6,392 nucleotides of DNA from UBA7672 sp031419455 (GCA_031419455.1 JANOKS010000033.1:1-6392); one strand, 5' to 3'. Counted from the first letter of the stretch, positions 1 to 4,747 are shown. Notes: generated by a model from the letters alone, not told the origin. A program made the numbers and translations.

Positions 1-2
1 GC

Positions 3-197
3 ATCCACCCCGCGCCGTTGAACAGTGTACAGCTGCCCTCCATGCGGGATGGATGCAGGCAGTATCTCACAGGTCTGGAAGTGGGGGACGCCTGTGTCCG
101 GGATCGGCCGGTTTTGTCGGTGCAAGTGATTGAGATTGTTCAAGACGGGTTGTTCTGGGGCGATTATGTAGTTGACAAACCCGTCCCTATCCGTTGA
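3..197 (+). CDS. Possible 3' end of an unidentified host gene, truncated by the transposon
   Basis: This frame is open from the left edge and ends at TGA 195-197, inside the transposon. Most of its codons up to position 158 end in G or C, as in the host genes. The residues encoded before the insertion include LPSMRDGCRQYLTGLEVGD and VLSVQVIEIVQDGLFW. The last dozen residues (GDYVVDKPVPIR) come from the terminal repeat and the bases after it. If the frame is real, the insertion replaced the natural C-terminus. With the element removed, the frame would run on to about 3119, antisense to the acyl-ACP synthetase, which is a long convergent overlap and counts against it. A minus-strand frame is also open here but reads less like protein. 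I do not recognise the product. Confidence 0.33.
   Translation: MHPAPLNSVQLPSMRDGCRQYLTGLEVGDACVRDRPVLSVQVIEIVQDGLFWGDYVVDKPVPIR
151..158. repeat. Left target-site duplication of the IS1595-family element
   Basis: TGTTCTGG directly abuts the left inverted repeat and is repeated exactly at 2938-2945, next to the right one. An 8-bp duplication is the usual size for the IS1595 family. Confidence 0.93.
159..181 (+). repeat. Left terminal inverted repeat (IRL)
   Basis: These 23 bp begin GGCGATTATG and end GTTGACAAACC. They are the exact reverse complement of 2915-2937; the match breaks at the next inward base. The inner part contains TTGACA (172-177), a consensus -35 hexamer facing into the element. 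Confidence 0.95.
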
Positions 198-199
198 AT
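172..199 (+). promoter_or_regulatory. Possible cargo promoter with its -35 inside IRL
   Basis: TTGACA at 172-177 is a perfect sigma-70 -35. TTGAAT at 194-199, after a 16-bp spacer, matches 4 of 6 positions of TATAAT. Transcription would start near 206, about 30 nt before the zinc-ribbon gene at 238. The -10 is weak, so this is a suggestion only. Confidence 0.35.
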
Positions 200-211
200 C
201 CGAATCGTCGG

Positions 212-239
212 GGGACGGATAATTCAGGGAGGGACGGAT
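212..239 (+). repeat. 9-bp direct repeat before the first cargo gene
   Basis: GGGACGGAT occurs at 212-220 and again at 231-239, 19 bp apart. The second copy overlaps the ribosome-binding region and the first two bases of the ATG at 238. It may be a chance repeat in G-rich leader sequence. Confidence 0.4.
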
Positions 240-444
240 GGCTAAATGCCCGAAGTGCGAGAAGTCGATTACGCCCAAAGCGGAGGCAACCGCTTTGCCT
301 CCCACTATCAATACAAAGGGTCTGAACGTCGTGGTGTTCTCGTGCCCCACAATAGGGTGCGGGATCATTTTGAGCGTCGCCCCTGATCCATACTCCACGC
401 ATGCCGCGATTGCCCGGGAGGTCGCAAAACTCCTCAAGAAATAG
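238..444 (+). CDS. Small zinc-ribbon-like protein, transposon cargo (68 aa)
   Basis: The protein opens with MAKCPKCEK, giving a CxxC knuckle at residues 4-7. A second Cys pair follows at about residues 36-41 (CPTIGC, spacing CxxxxC). The two pairs could bind one zinc ion in a zinc-ribbon fold. The C-terminus is a short charged helix ending in LLKK. The ATG at 238 has a strong purine-rich site, AGGGAGGG (226-233), slightly close at 4 nt. The gene is the first inside the left repeat and runs rightward. Its 3' end overlaps the end of the convergent gene 434-637 by 11 bp. Function is unknown; small zinc-ribbon proteins often contact nucleic acid or protein partners, but nothing here shows the target. 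Confidence 0.78.
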   Translation: MAKCPKCEKSITPKAEATALPPTINTKGLNVVVFSCPTIGCGIILSVAPDPYSTHAAIAREVAKLLKK

Positions 445-637
445 CGAGCGTTTCTGCAAACGGATTTCGGCTATCGAGATGGGAAAGCTCAACATTCAAG
501 CGAGTGAGAAATTCAGCGGACGCCATCGCAGCTATTCGCTCGCGGGCCTCTGCCTCCGATGTCGCTTCGATGGGAAGCGCCCAGTTTCTACCTTTGAACC
601 GATAGCGAAAACCGTAGACGAAGGGGGTATCTTCCAT
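434..637 (-). CDS. Small unknown protein, transposon cargo (67 aa)
   Basis: The protein starts MEDTPFVYGFRYRFKGRNWA and continues with an alanine/glutamate-rich helix (ATSEAEARERIAAMASAEFL). This beta-hairpin-then-helix layout resembles short unnamed alphaproteobacterial proteins of the 'F-Y-F-G-R-W-plus-helix' type; that likeness is from memory and not a searched match. The ATG at 637-635 is preferred over the upstream in-frame ATG at 649 because GGAG (plus 644-647) lies 6 nt before it. Its start codon shares three of the four bases CATG with the start of the plus-strand gene at 636. Its stop overlaps the end of the zinc-ribbon gene. Function unknown. Confidence 0.68.
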   Translation of the reverse strand: MEDTPFVYGFRYRFKGRNWALPIEATSEAEARERIAAMASAEFLTRLNVELSHLDSRNPFAETLAIS

Positions 638-638
638 G
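635..638. other. Shared divergent start codons (CATG), first copy
   Basis: The plus gene starts with ATG at 636-638 and the minus gene with ATG at 637-635. Each has a good ribosome-binding site: AAGGGGGT (621-628) for plus, and GGAG (644-647 read on minus) for minus. Each site therefore lies inside the coding region of the other gene, and the two mRNAs must overlap at their 5' ends. Confidence 0.65.
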
Positions 639-854
639 GCTGACTCCAAGCGGCCCTCGGGCCTTACTTACCCCTGCTACTGGATGTACAGGGACGCGAG
701 AAACGAATGGCGTTGGGTTTTCTATGCCGCTGGCAACGGCGAAGAGATTGCGGTCAGTAGCGAGGGCTACGTCAATAAAAGTGACTGCCAGCGCGGAGTA
801 GACATTATGAAGTCGTCGCAAGGCGCGACCGTCTATTGGCCCCAAGGCACTTAG
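636..854 (+). CDS. DUF1508/YegP-like small protein, transposon cargo (72 aa)
   Basis: The core segment, about residues 17-60, reads MYRDARNEWRWVFYAAGNG, then EEIAVSSEGYVNKSDCQRGVD. This is the DUF1508 pattern (aromatic/basic strand, W-R-W, N-G-x-x-I-A, S-x-x-G-Y, then a helix) seen in YegP-like proteins. The family is a short beta-beta-beta-alpha unit whose biochemical role is not established. One unit is present, while YegP of E. coli has two. The ATG at 636 has AAGGGGGT 7 nt upstream. The gene starts on the shared CATG with the minus-strand gene to its left, and its stop at 852-854 is 2 nt before the GTG of the next gene, so 636-854 and 857-1093 are probably co-transcribed and translationally coupled. 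Confidence 0.78.
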   Translation: MADSKRPSGLTYPCYWMYRDARNEWRWVFYAAGNGEEIAVSSEGYVNKSDCQRGVDIMKSSQGATVYWPQGT

Positions 855-856
855 AC

Positions 857-1093
857 GTGCGCTTCTTCTGGCCGAACCAGCTCAATCCAAATCCAACGGG
901 CTTCACACGCTTGGGGCGCGTGCTCCACTGGATCGGTACGGCGCTCGCTATCGGATTGGTCGTGCTCGCCTTGCTGACGATCGGAAACTACTCATTGGAT
1001 CAGCATGGAATCATACTGGCCGTATCTGGCGGCTTCGCGGCTGTCGCATACTTCGCAGGCCGCGCTCTCCGCTACATCTTCAGCGGGGAGTAG
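857..1093 (+). CDS. Small inner-membrane protein, transposon cargo (78 aa)
   Basis: After a short polar N-terminus (RFFWPNQLNPNPTGF) come two hydrophobic segments: one running from LGRVLHWIG through LAIGLVVLALLTI (about residues 20-43) and one around GIILAVSGGFAAVAYFAG (about 51-68). The protein ends in a basic/aromatic tail, RALRYIFSGE. It is therefore likely a two-helix membrane protein. The GTG start at 857 is preferred over a TTG at 836 because AAGG (844-847) lies 9 nt before it and it follows the previous stop by 2 nt. Short membrane proteins with an LGR-x-LHW opening and a GRALRY-like end are common, unnamed proteins in alphaproteobacteria (recalled, not searched). The last 14 bp overlap the convergent gene 1080-1259. 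Confidence 0.7.
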   Translation: MRFFWPNQLNPNPTGFTRLGRVLHWIGTALAIGLVVLALLTIGNYSLDQHGIILAVSGGFAAVAYFAGRALRYIFSGE

Positions 1094-1259
1094 ACTTCTT
1101 CGAGCGCTTCGGCGGCTTCTTCGTCTGAAGCTTCATGCCCTTCACCTTGCGGTCGAACTCGGCGGGGTCGTTATTCGTCTCAAGCTCGCGGGCGGCGGCT
1201 TTGAATTTTTCCTGCTGCGTTGGCTGATGCAGCTTCTTGTCTTTGGAGGGGCTAGGCAT
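1080..1259 (-). CDS. Basic helical small protein, transposon cargo (59 aa)
   Basis: The protein runs from MPSPSKDKKLHQPTQQEKF through an acidic/basic helix (KAAARELETNNDPAEFDRKV) into a very basic tail rich in K, R and P. The helix pattern 'EKFKAAARELE..DDP..FD' resembles small unnamed proteins of alphaproteobacteria (recalled). The basic tail could bind nucleic acid, but this is inference. The ATG at 1259-1257 is chosen because an in-frame upstream ATG (1298) would add low-complexity residues inside the opposing gene. The nearest purine-rich site (plus 1271-1275) is 11 nt away, so initiation may be weak. The start shares CATG with the HEPN-like gene, whose product it might partner; no direct evidence. 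Confidence 0.6.
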   Translation of the reverse strand: MPSPSKDKKLHQPTQQEKFKAAARELETNNDPAEFDRKVKGMKLQTKKPPKRSKKSTPR

Positions 1260-1260
1260 G
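1257..1260. other. Shared divergent start codons (CATG), second copy
   Basis: The plus gene starts at 1258-1260 and the minus gene at 1259-1257, again on one CATG. The plus site GGAGGGG (1245-1251) is strong at 6 nt. The minus site GGGAG (1271-1275) is 11 nt away. This repeats the arrangement at 635-638. Confidence 0.58.
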
Positions 1261-1887
1261 ACGGATGTTACTCCCGAAGAACAGGAACGAGCCGACATAT
1301 TCTACCAGCAACTCGGTCGAGCCGTCACCCGCTGGATCACGGTCGAATACGCTCTCGAAAACCTCTTCCTATTGCTCACCGGTCTCCCCGAGAAAGCTGG
1401 CAGGAGACTGTTCAATTCTGCGCGCAGCTTTCAGGGAAGGTACGACATGCTGGCGTCGCTGCTCGGGGTCGCCCGTAGTCGGCCAGGTTATGTCGCCGCC
1501 TTGCGGGTAGTTCTCGCCAAAGCCAAGGACTACAGCATTTTCCGTAACTTTATTGTGCATGAGCGGATCTCGTGGCGCCACGATCCAACCAACCCCGGTC
1601 GCGGCAATCTGGTGATCTATAACAGTGGGACTGTGCCTGCGCTTGATGGGTCTGATTTCCAACAGATTGAGGCGAATGATCTCGTCATTGCCGGAGAGAA
1701 TTTTAGACTTCTCGCCCGCCTCATTGGCCTTGGCTACAAATGGGATGGTGACGATCAGACTGGATCGCCTGAACGATTGACTTGGCTAGCAGGTCAATTG
1801 CCCAGTCCTCCGTATTCTCAGCGATTAGACCCGAGTGTCTCAGCACAGTTCGGACTTGGTTTGCCGCTTGTTCAGTATCCAGAATAG
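1258..1887 (+). CDS. HEPN-like protein, transposon cargo (209 aa)
   Basis: An all-helical N-terminal half carries W26 and E30 (RWITVEYALENLF), then RSFQGRYDMLASLL (about 56-69), then FRNFIVHERISW at 95-106. R96-N97-x3-H101 fits the Rx4-6H signature of HEPN domains, with the polar residue directly after the Arg that active RNase members have. The 'W-x3-E ... R-x-x-L ... RNxxVH' layout matches a widespread group of unnamed HEPN-like proteins. HEPN proteins include RNA-cleaving toxins and defence effectors, but others are inactive or have housekeeping roles. The C-terminal half (about 110-209) is unrecognised. The ATG at 1258 has GGAGGGG 6 nt upstream; an ATG at 1237 is in frame but lacks such a site. 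The last 167 bp overlap an antisense frame (1721-1918). An RNase role is inferred. Confidence 0.8.
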   Translation: MTDVTPEEQERADIFYQQLGRAVTRWITVEYALENLFLLLTGLPEKAGRRLFNSARSFQGRYDMLASLLGVARSRPGYVAALRVVLAKAKDYSIFRNFIVHERISWRHDPTNPGRGNLVIYNSGTVPALDGSDFQQIEANDLVIAGENFRLLARLIGLGYKWDGDDQTGSPERLTWLAGQLPSPPYSQRLDPSVSAQFGLGLPLVQYPE

Positions 1888-1918
1888 GCAAGCAGTCGCT
1901 TGGCTCAGGTGTCGTCAC
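1721..1918 (-). CDS. Possible small protein coupled to the transposase (65 aa)
   Basis: A GTG at 1918-1916 overlaps the transposase stop TGA (1917-1915) in the sequence GTGA, a classic arrangement for translational coupling. The product begins MTTPEPSDCLPILDTEQAA and has amphipathic helices (QVRTVLRHSGL; WAIDLLAKSIVQAIQS), so it is protein-like. Against it, there is no clear ribosome-binding site, and the frame is antisense to the last 167 bp of the HEPN-like gene, so it may be an echo of that gene's codons. If real, it would be made together with the transposase and could be an accessory or regulatory factor, or an antisense check on the cargo. No family recognised. Confidence 0.42.
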   Translation of the reverse strand: MTTPEPSDCLPILDTEQAANQVRTVLRHSGLIAENTEDWAIDLLAKSIVQAIQSDRHHPICSQGQ

Positions 1919-2868
1919 GCGACACCAGTCCGCCGATAGGTCAGCCTCTTTCCGACGACGCCCAGCAGCGCTTTGACCGCGCGATTAGTGTCATCGACGC
2001 CAACGCCAGCGCGGTTGGTGTAGCGGAAATCGAACTCCGCCATGTAGCGGTGAAGGTGCTTCTTGGAGCAGTGCTGGTAGACGCCCTTCATGCCGCGCTT
2101 GAAGATCGAGAAGTAGCCTTCAACGGTATTCGTCGTGATCGGGCCGTAAGCGTATTCCTTGACCGCGTGGCGCACATGCTCGTGCTGGCTGAAGTGCTGG
2201 CCCAGCGTGAAATAAACGGAAGCCTCGTCGGTCATCATGACGGCCTCCTTGGCAACGTTTGCTTGAATGATCGGCAGCAGCGTTTCGGCTTTCAGATCAT
2301 CCACCACGAACGAGCGGGCGCGGCCCGTGTTGCGGTCTACCAGCGACAAGACTTTCATCTTGTGCTGCACGCCACGGCCTTTGCGCTTGCCCGGCTCGTT
2401 GCCGATGAAGGTTTCATCGACCTCAACGGGAGAACCGCCACCACCGAACGGCGACAGATCGCCAGAACGCATCGCTTCACGGATGCGGTGCGAGAGGAAC
2501 CAAGCGGTCTTGTATTGAACCTCCAGCACGCGGTGCAGCTGGTGCGAGCTGATGCCCTTCTTGCTGGAGCAGATCAGGTGAATCGCCTGTAGCCACTTGT
2601 GCAGCGGGCAGTGCGACTCCTCAAAGATCGTACCTTTGCGCACGGTGAATTGCTTCCTGCATTCCTTCTGGCCGCACTTGTAAAGGCCGTGGCGCTCAAC
2701 GCCTTCCGGGTTCGTCTGGTTGGCCTTGGTGCGCACGCCATCGAGCTTGTAGATGCGCTCCATCGATCCGCAGTGGGGGCACACCGGACCCTGCGGCCAG
2801 AGGATCGACTCCACGTAAGCGAAGGCGGCTTTCTCATTGTAAAAGTGGGAGCGGGTCAGGACGGACAT
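1915..2868 (-). CDS. IS1595-family (ISXO2-like) DDE transposase (317 aa)
   Basis: This enzyme cuts the element at its terminal repeats and joins it to new sites. The N-terminal zinc ribbon has CPHC at 30-33 and CGQKEC at 65-70. A helix-turn-helix-like stretch follows (about 90-130; KKGISSHQLHRVLEVQYKTAW). The catalytic domain shows VEVDETFIG (D151), MMTDEASVY (D214) and ITTNTVEGYFSIFKRG (N247, E250), the IS1595/ISXO2 layout. Full length with no frameshift, so it is probably active. ATG 2868 is preferred over GTG 2877 because GAGAAG lies 8 nt before it. The leader starts inside the right repeat. The stop overlaps a GTG start of a 65-aa frame. Confidence 0.95.
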   Translation of the reverse strand: MSVLTRSHFYNEKAAFAYVESILWPQGPVCPHCGSMERIYKLDGVRTKANQTNPEGVERHGLYKCGQKECRKQFTVRKGTIFEESHCPLHKWLQAIHLICSSKKGISSHQLHRVLEVQYKTAWFLSHRIREAMRSGDLSPFGGGGSPVEVDETFIGNEPGKRKGRGVQHKMKVLSLVDRNTGRARSFVVDDLKAETLLPIIQANVAKEAVMMTDEASVYFTLGQHFSQHEHVRHAVKEYAYGPITTNTVEGYFSIFKRGMKGVYQHCSKKHLHRYMAEFDFRYTNRAGVGVDDTNRAVKALLGVVGKRLTYRRTGVA

Positions 2869-2883
2869 GGCGAGCACTTCTCT

Positions 2884-2924
2884 TTGACAAACCCACTATC
2901 CGCCAATAGCGCGTGGTTTGTCAA
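2884..2924. repeat. Subterminal inverted repeat around the transposase promoter
   Basis: TTGACAAACC at 2884-2893 faces its exact reverse complement at 2915-2924, the inner part of the right terminal repeat, with 21 bp between. The same 10-mer (11 bp with the following C at 182 and 2894) occurs at the left end at 172-182. The two arms flank the proposed -10 of the transposase, as a repressor or transposase-binding site would. There is no matching second copy at the left end. Confidence 0.7.
2895..2924 (-). promoter_or_regulatory. Probable transposase promoter with its -35 in IRR
   Basis: On the minus strand TTGACA (2924-2919) is followed, after 18 bp, by GATAGT (2900-2895), which matches 4 of 6 of TATAAT. 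Transcription would begin about 20 nt before ATG 2868. The -35 is part of the terminal repeat, so transposase bound to that end would be expected to block its own expression. Confidence 0.5.
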
Positions 2925-2937
2925 CTACATAATCGCC
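2915..2937 (-). repeat. Right terminal inverted repeat (IRR)
   Basis: Exact reverse complement of 159-181 over 23 bp. Its outer edge is at 2937, where the right target duplication begins. Confidence 0.95.
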
Positions 2938-2945
2938 TGTTCTGG
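2938..2945. repeat. Right target-site duplication
   Basis: TGTTCTGG, identical to 151-158. It contains most of the left arm of the hairpin at 2940-2957, so the element inserted into a palindrome. Confidence 0.93.
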
Positions 2946-2971
2946 AGGCGTCCAGAATCAGCTGGTTCTGG
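2940..2971. terminator. Overlapping palindromes after the acyl-ACP synthetase, possible terminator
   Basis: TTCTGGA (2940-2946) pairs with TCCAGAA (2951-2957) around a 4-nt loop. The same right arm also forms CCAGAATCAGCTGGTTCTGG (2952-2971), a palindrome with one mismatched pair. There is no T-tract on either side, so a classic intrinsic terminator is not proven. Position between convergent units, about 36 bp past the stop at 3007, suits a transcription end or a protein-binding site. Confidence 0.4.
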
Positions 2972-3006
2972 CTTGCGTCGCGCCACGCTGAGGCTCGGGT
3001 CCGGAG

Positions 3007-4605
3007 TTACTCCGCCGCTTTGGTCCCGCTGGCTTCGCCTTGGGCGGCGATTTCGGCGGCGAGTTTCTGGACGGCGCCGATGTCCATCTTGCCGGTGCCG
3101 AGAACGGGGATGGCGCTGACCTGGAAAATCTTGCGGGGCAGGGAGAGTTCGTTGACGCCGTGGTCCTGGGCCCAGCGCTGGAGGTCGCCGCGTTCGGCTT
3201 TTGGATAGGTCGTGAGAAGGACGATCTGCTCGCCCTTGCGCTTGTCGGGCAGGACGGCGGCGGCGTGTTCGTGTTCGCGCCACAGGCTGGAGGCGCAGTT
3301 CTCGGCGACTGCGAGGGAGACCATCTCGCCGCCGATCTTGGCGAAACGCTTGAGGCGGCCCTTGATGGCGAGATAGCCGTCAGTGTCCTGGCTGACGATG
3401 TCGCCGGTGTCGTGCCAGCCGCCGGGCAGGGTCTGGAGCTGGCCGGGCTTTGCGGCGGAGAGGTAGCCCTTCATCACGTTGGGGCCTCGCACGAGCATGC
3501 GGCCGCCATTCTCGATGCCGGGCACCGCTTCAAATCTGACTTCCGTGCCTGGCAGGATGCGGCCAACCGTGCCGGGGCGGTTGTGGCCGGGCTGGTTCAC
3601 CGCGATGACGGGAGCAGCTTCGGTCGCGCCATAGCCTTCGAGCAGTTCGACGTTGAAGCGCCGCTTCACCAGCTGGCGCGTCTCGTCGCGCACGCGCTCG
3701 GCGCCGCAGACGGCAAAGCGCAGCTTGCCCAGTTCATTGCCCTGGCAGGCGCGGATGTACTGGTTGAGGAAGGTGTCAGTGGCGAAGAGGATGGTGGCGC
3801 CGGTTTCCTCGACGCGCTTGGGGATGATCTTTGTCTGGAGCGGCGAGGGATGCAGGACGGACTTCATGCCGCTGAGCAGCGGAAGCAGAGCGCCGGCGGT
3901 GAGGCCGAAACAGTGGAAGGTGGGCAGCGGGTTGAACAGCACGTCGTCGAGGCCGAGGGCTTCGGGGACATGCGCGAGGATCTGGTGAACGTTGGCGACG
4001 ATGTTGCGGTGGGAGAGGACGACGCCCTTGGGATCGCCTTCCGTGCCGGAGGTGAAGAGGATCACGGCGGCATCATCCGGATCGACATTGGCGGCGAAGG
4101 CCCATGGCGTGACGGGGCCCAGGGCGCCGGCGGCCTTCTGGGCGACGCCAAGGGATGCACGAACGTCTTCGAGGTAGACGAATTCGGCGTCTGACTTGAG
4201 TTCGCCCATCAGGCCTTCGAGTTCGGCCTTCTCGATGAAGGCGTGGGCGGTGACGACCTTCTTCACCTGGCCGGCCTTGAGGGCGGCGCGGATATTGCGG
4301 GCGCCGGCGCTGAAGTTGATCATCGCAGGCACGCGGCCGTAGGCGCTGAGCGCAAAGAAGGAGATGACGGCGCCGGCGCCGGTGGGCAGCATCACGCCGA
4401 TCGCTTCGCCACGCTTGGCGTGCTTCTTCAGGGCAGATCCAAGCGCAAAGGCTGCGCGGACGATGTCGTCGTAGGTCAGTTTTCGATCATCGGCATCGTG
4501 CAGGATGATCTTCTTGCCCCCATATTCCTTGCGGGCGGCAAGCAGCGCAGAGAAAACGTTCGTGTCGGCATGGCGTGGATCGTAGGGCGAGCGTAGTGAC
4601 GCCAT
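3007..4605 (-). CDS. Acyl-ACP/acyl-CoA synthetase, Aas ligase-domain-like (532 aa)
   Basis: An adenylate-forming enzyme that activates a fatty acid as acyl-AMP and passes it to ACP or CoA. Motifs in order: TSGTEGDPKG at 185-194 (phosphate loop), YGATE at 325-329, GWHDTGD at 396-402, GYLAIKGRLKRFAKIGGE at about 410-427 (hinge), and GTGKMD around K506 (catalytic lysine). The stretch GIENGGRMLVRGPNVMKGYL, together with APVIAVN, resembles the C-terminal ligase half of E. coli Aas more than FadD-type enzymes, suggesting ACP as acceptor. The lysophospholipid acyltransferase half of Aas is absent. The in-frame ATG at 4680 is rejected: ATG 4605 has GGGAGG 8 nt upstream and begins MASLRSPYDP. It is divergent from lipA. 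The transposon ends 69 bp past its stop. Substrate chain length is not readable. Confidence 0.88.
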   Translation of the reverse strand: MASLRSPYDPRHADTNVFSALLAARKEYGGKKIILHDADDRKLTYDDIVRAAFALGSALKKHAKRGEAIGVMLPTGAGAVISFFALSAYGRVPAMINFSAGARNIRAALKAGQVKKVVTAHAFIEKAELEGLMGELKSDAEFVYLEDVRASLGVAQKAAGALGPVTPWAFAANVDPDDAAVILFTSGTEGDPKGVVLSHRNIVANVHQILAHVPEALGLDDVLFNPLPTFHCFGLTAGALLPLLSGMKSVLHPSPLQTKIIPKRVEETGATILFATDTFLNQYIRACQGNELGKLRFAVCGAERVRDETRQLVKRRFNVELLEGYGATEAAPVIAVNQPGHNRPGTVGRILPGTEVRFEAVPGIENGGRMLVRGPNVMKGYLSAAKPGQLQTLPGGWHDTGDIVSQDTDGYLAIKGRLKRFAKIGGEMVSLAVAENCASSLWREHEHAAAVLPDKRKGEQIVLLTTYPKAERGDLQRWAQDHGVNELSLPRKIFQVSAIPVLGTGKMDIGAVQKLAAEIAAQGEASGTKAAE

Positions 4606-4747
4606 CAGAATTTCCTCCCTGTGGCGCCCCCAGCGCTCATTGTGTCTTTGAGGTAACATACCCGTTGGCTGACAAAGCACAAACGCTGAAAGCTGCGCCG
4701 GGTAACGGGCATTTCGCAGGTGCGAAATTCAGGATAACAGGCGGCTC
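4606..4747. promoter_or_regulatory. Divergent control region between the acyl-ACP synthetase and lipA
   Basis: These 142 bp must hold the promoters of both genes. On the minus side is the synthetase ribosome-binding site (CCTCCC, 4614-4619). No convincing -35/-10 pair was found for either direction. The clearest structure is the palindrome at 4711-4728. No small gene fits here. Confidence 0.6.
4711..4728. promoter_or_regulatory. 18-bp palindrome before lipA, possible operator
   Basis: ATTTCGCAGGTGCGAAAT consists of perfect 8-bp arms around GG. It ends 19 bp before the lipA ATG, where it could act as a binding site for a dimeric repressor or as an RNA hairpin in the leader. It does not match a site I can name; the regulator is unknown. 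Confidence 0.5.

Larger units (their letters stand above)
159..2937 (-). mobile_element. Complete IS1595-family transposon with passenger genes (2779 bp)
   Basis: Perfect 23-bp inverted repeats (159-181, 2915-2937) and a perfect 8-bp target duplication define both ends without ambiguity. A full-length ISXO2/IS1595-type DDE transposase lies at the right end, transcribed leftward. A plain IS1595-type element needs only about 1 kb. Here about 1.75 kb to its left is filled with small genes on both strands, so the element is a transposon with cargo. IS1595-family elements with passenger genes are known. Nothing in it looks like antibiotic or metal resistance: the cargo is a zinc-ribbon protein, a DUF1508-like protein, a small membrane protein, a HEPN-like protein and short unknown proteins. 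The exact duplications and intact transposase suggest a recent, possibly still active insertion. It lies between two convergent transcription units and leaves the acyl-ACP synthetase intact. Confidence 0.93.

Noticed and set aside
187..495. 102-aa minus-strand frame
   Set aside because: It is a mirror of the zinc-ribbon gene, which has a good ribosome-binding site and a CxxC knuckle.
836..856. TTG start at 836 for the small membrane protein
   Set aside because: GTG 857 has a better-spaced AAGG and avoids a long overlap with the DUF1508-like gene.
1005..1478. 157-aa plus-strand frame
   Set aside because: It crosses three better-supported genes in another frame and is Arg/Leu/Ser-rich low-quality sequence.
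1900..2592. 230-aa plus-strand frame
   Set aside because: It is antisense to the transposase, whose family motifs are clear, and has no recognisable domain.
3040..4194. 384-aa plus-strand frame
   Set aside because: It is antisense to the acyl-ACP synthetase. Its Gly/Ala/Asp/Glu-rich composition is what high-GC third positions produce on the reverse strand.
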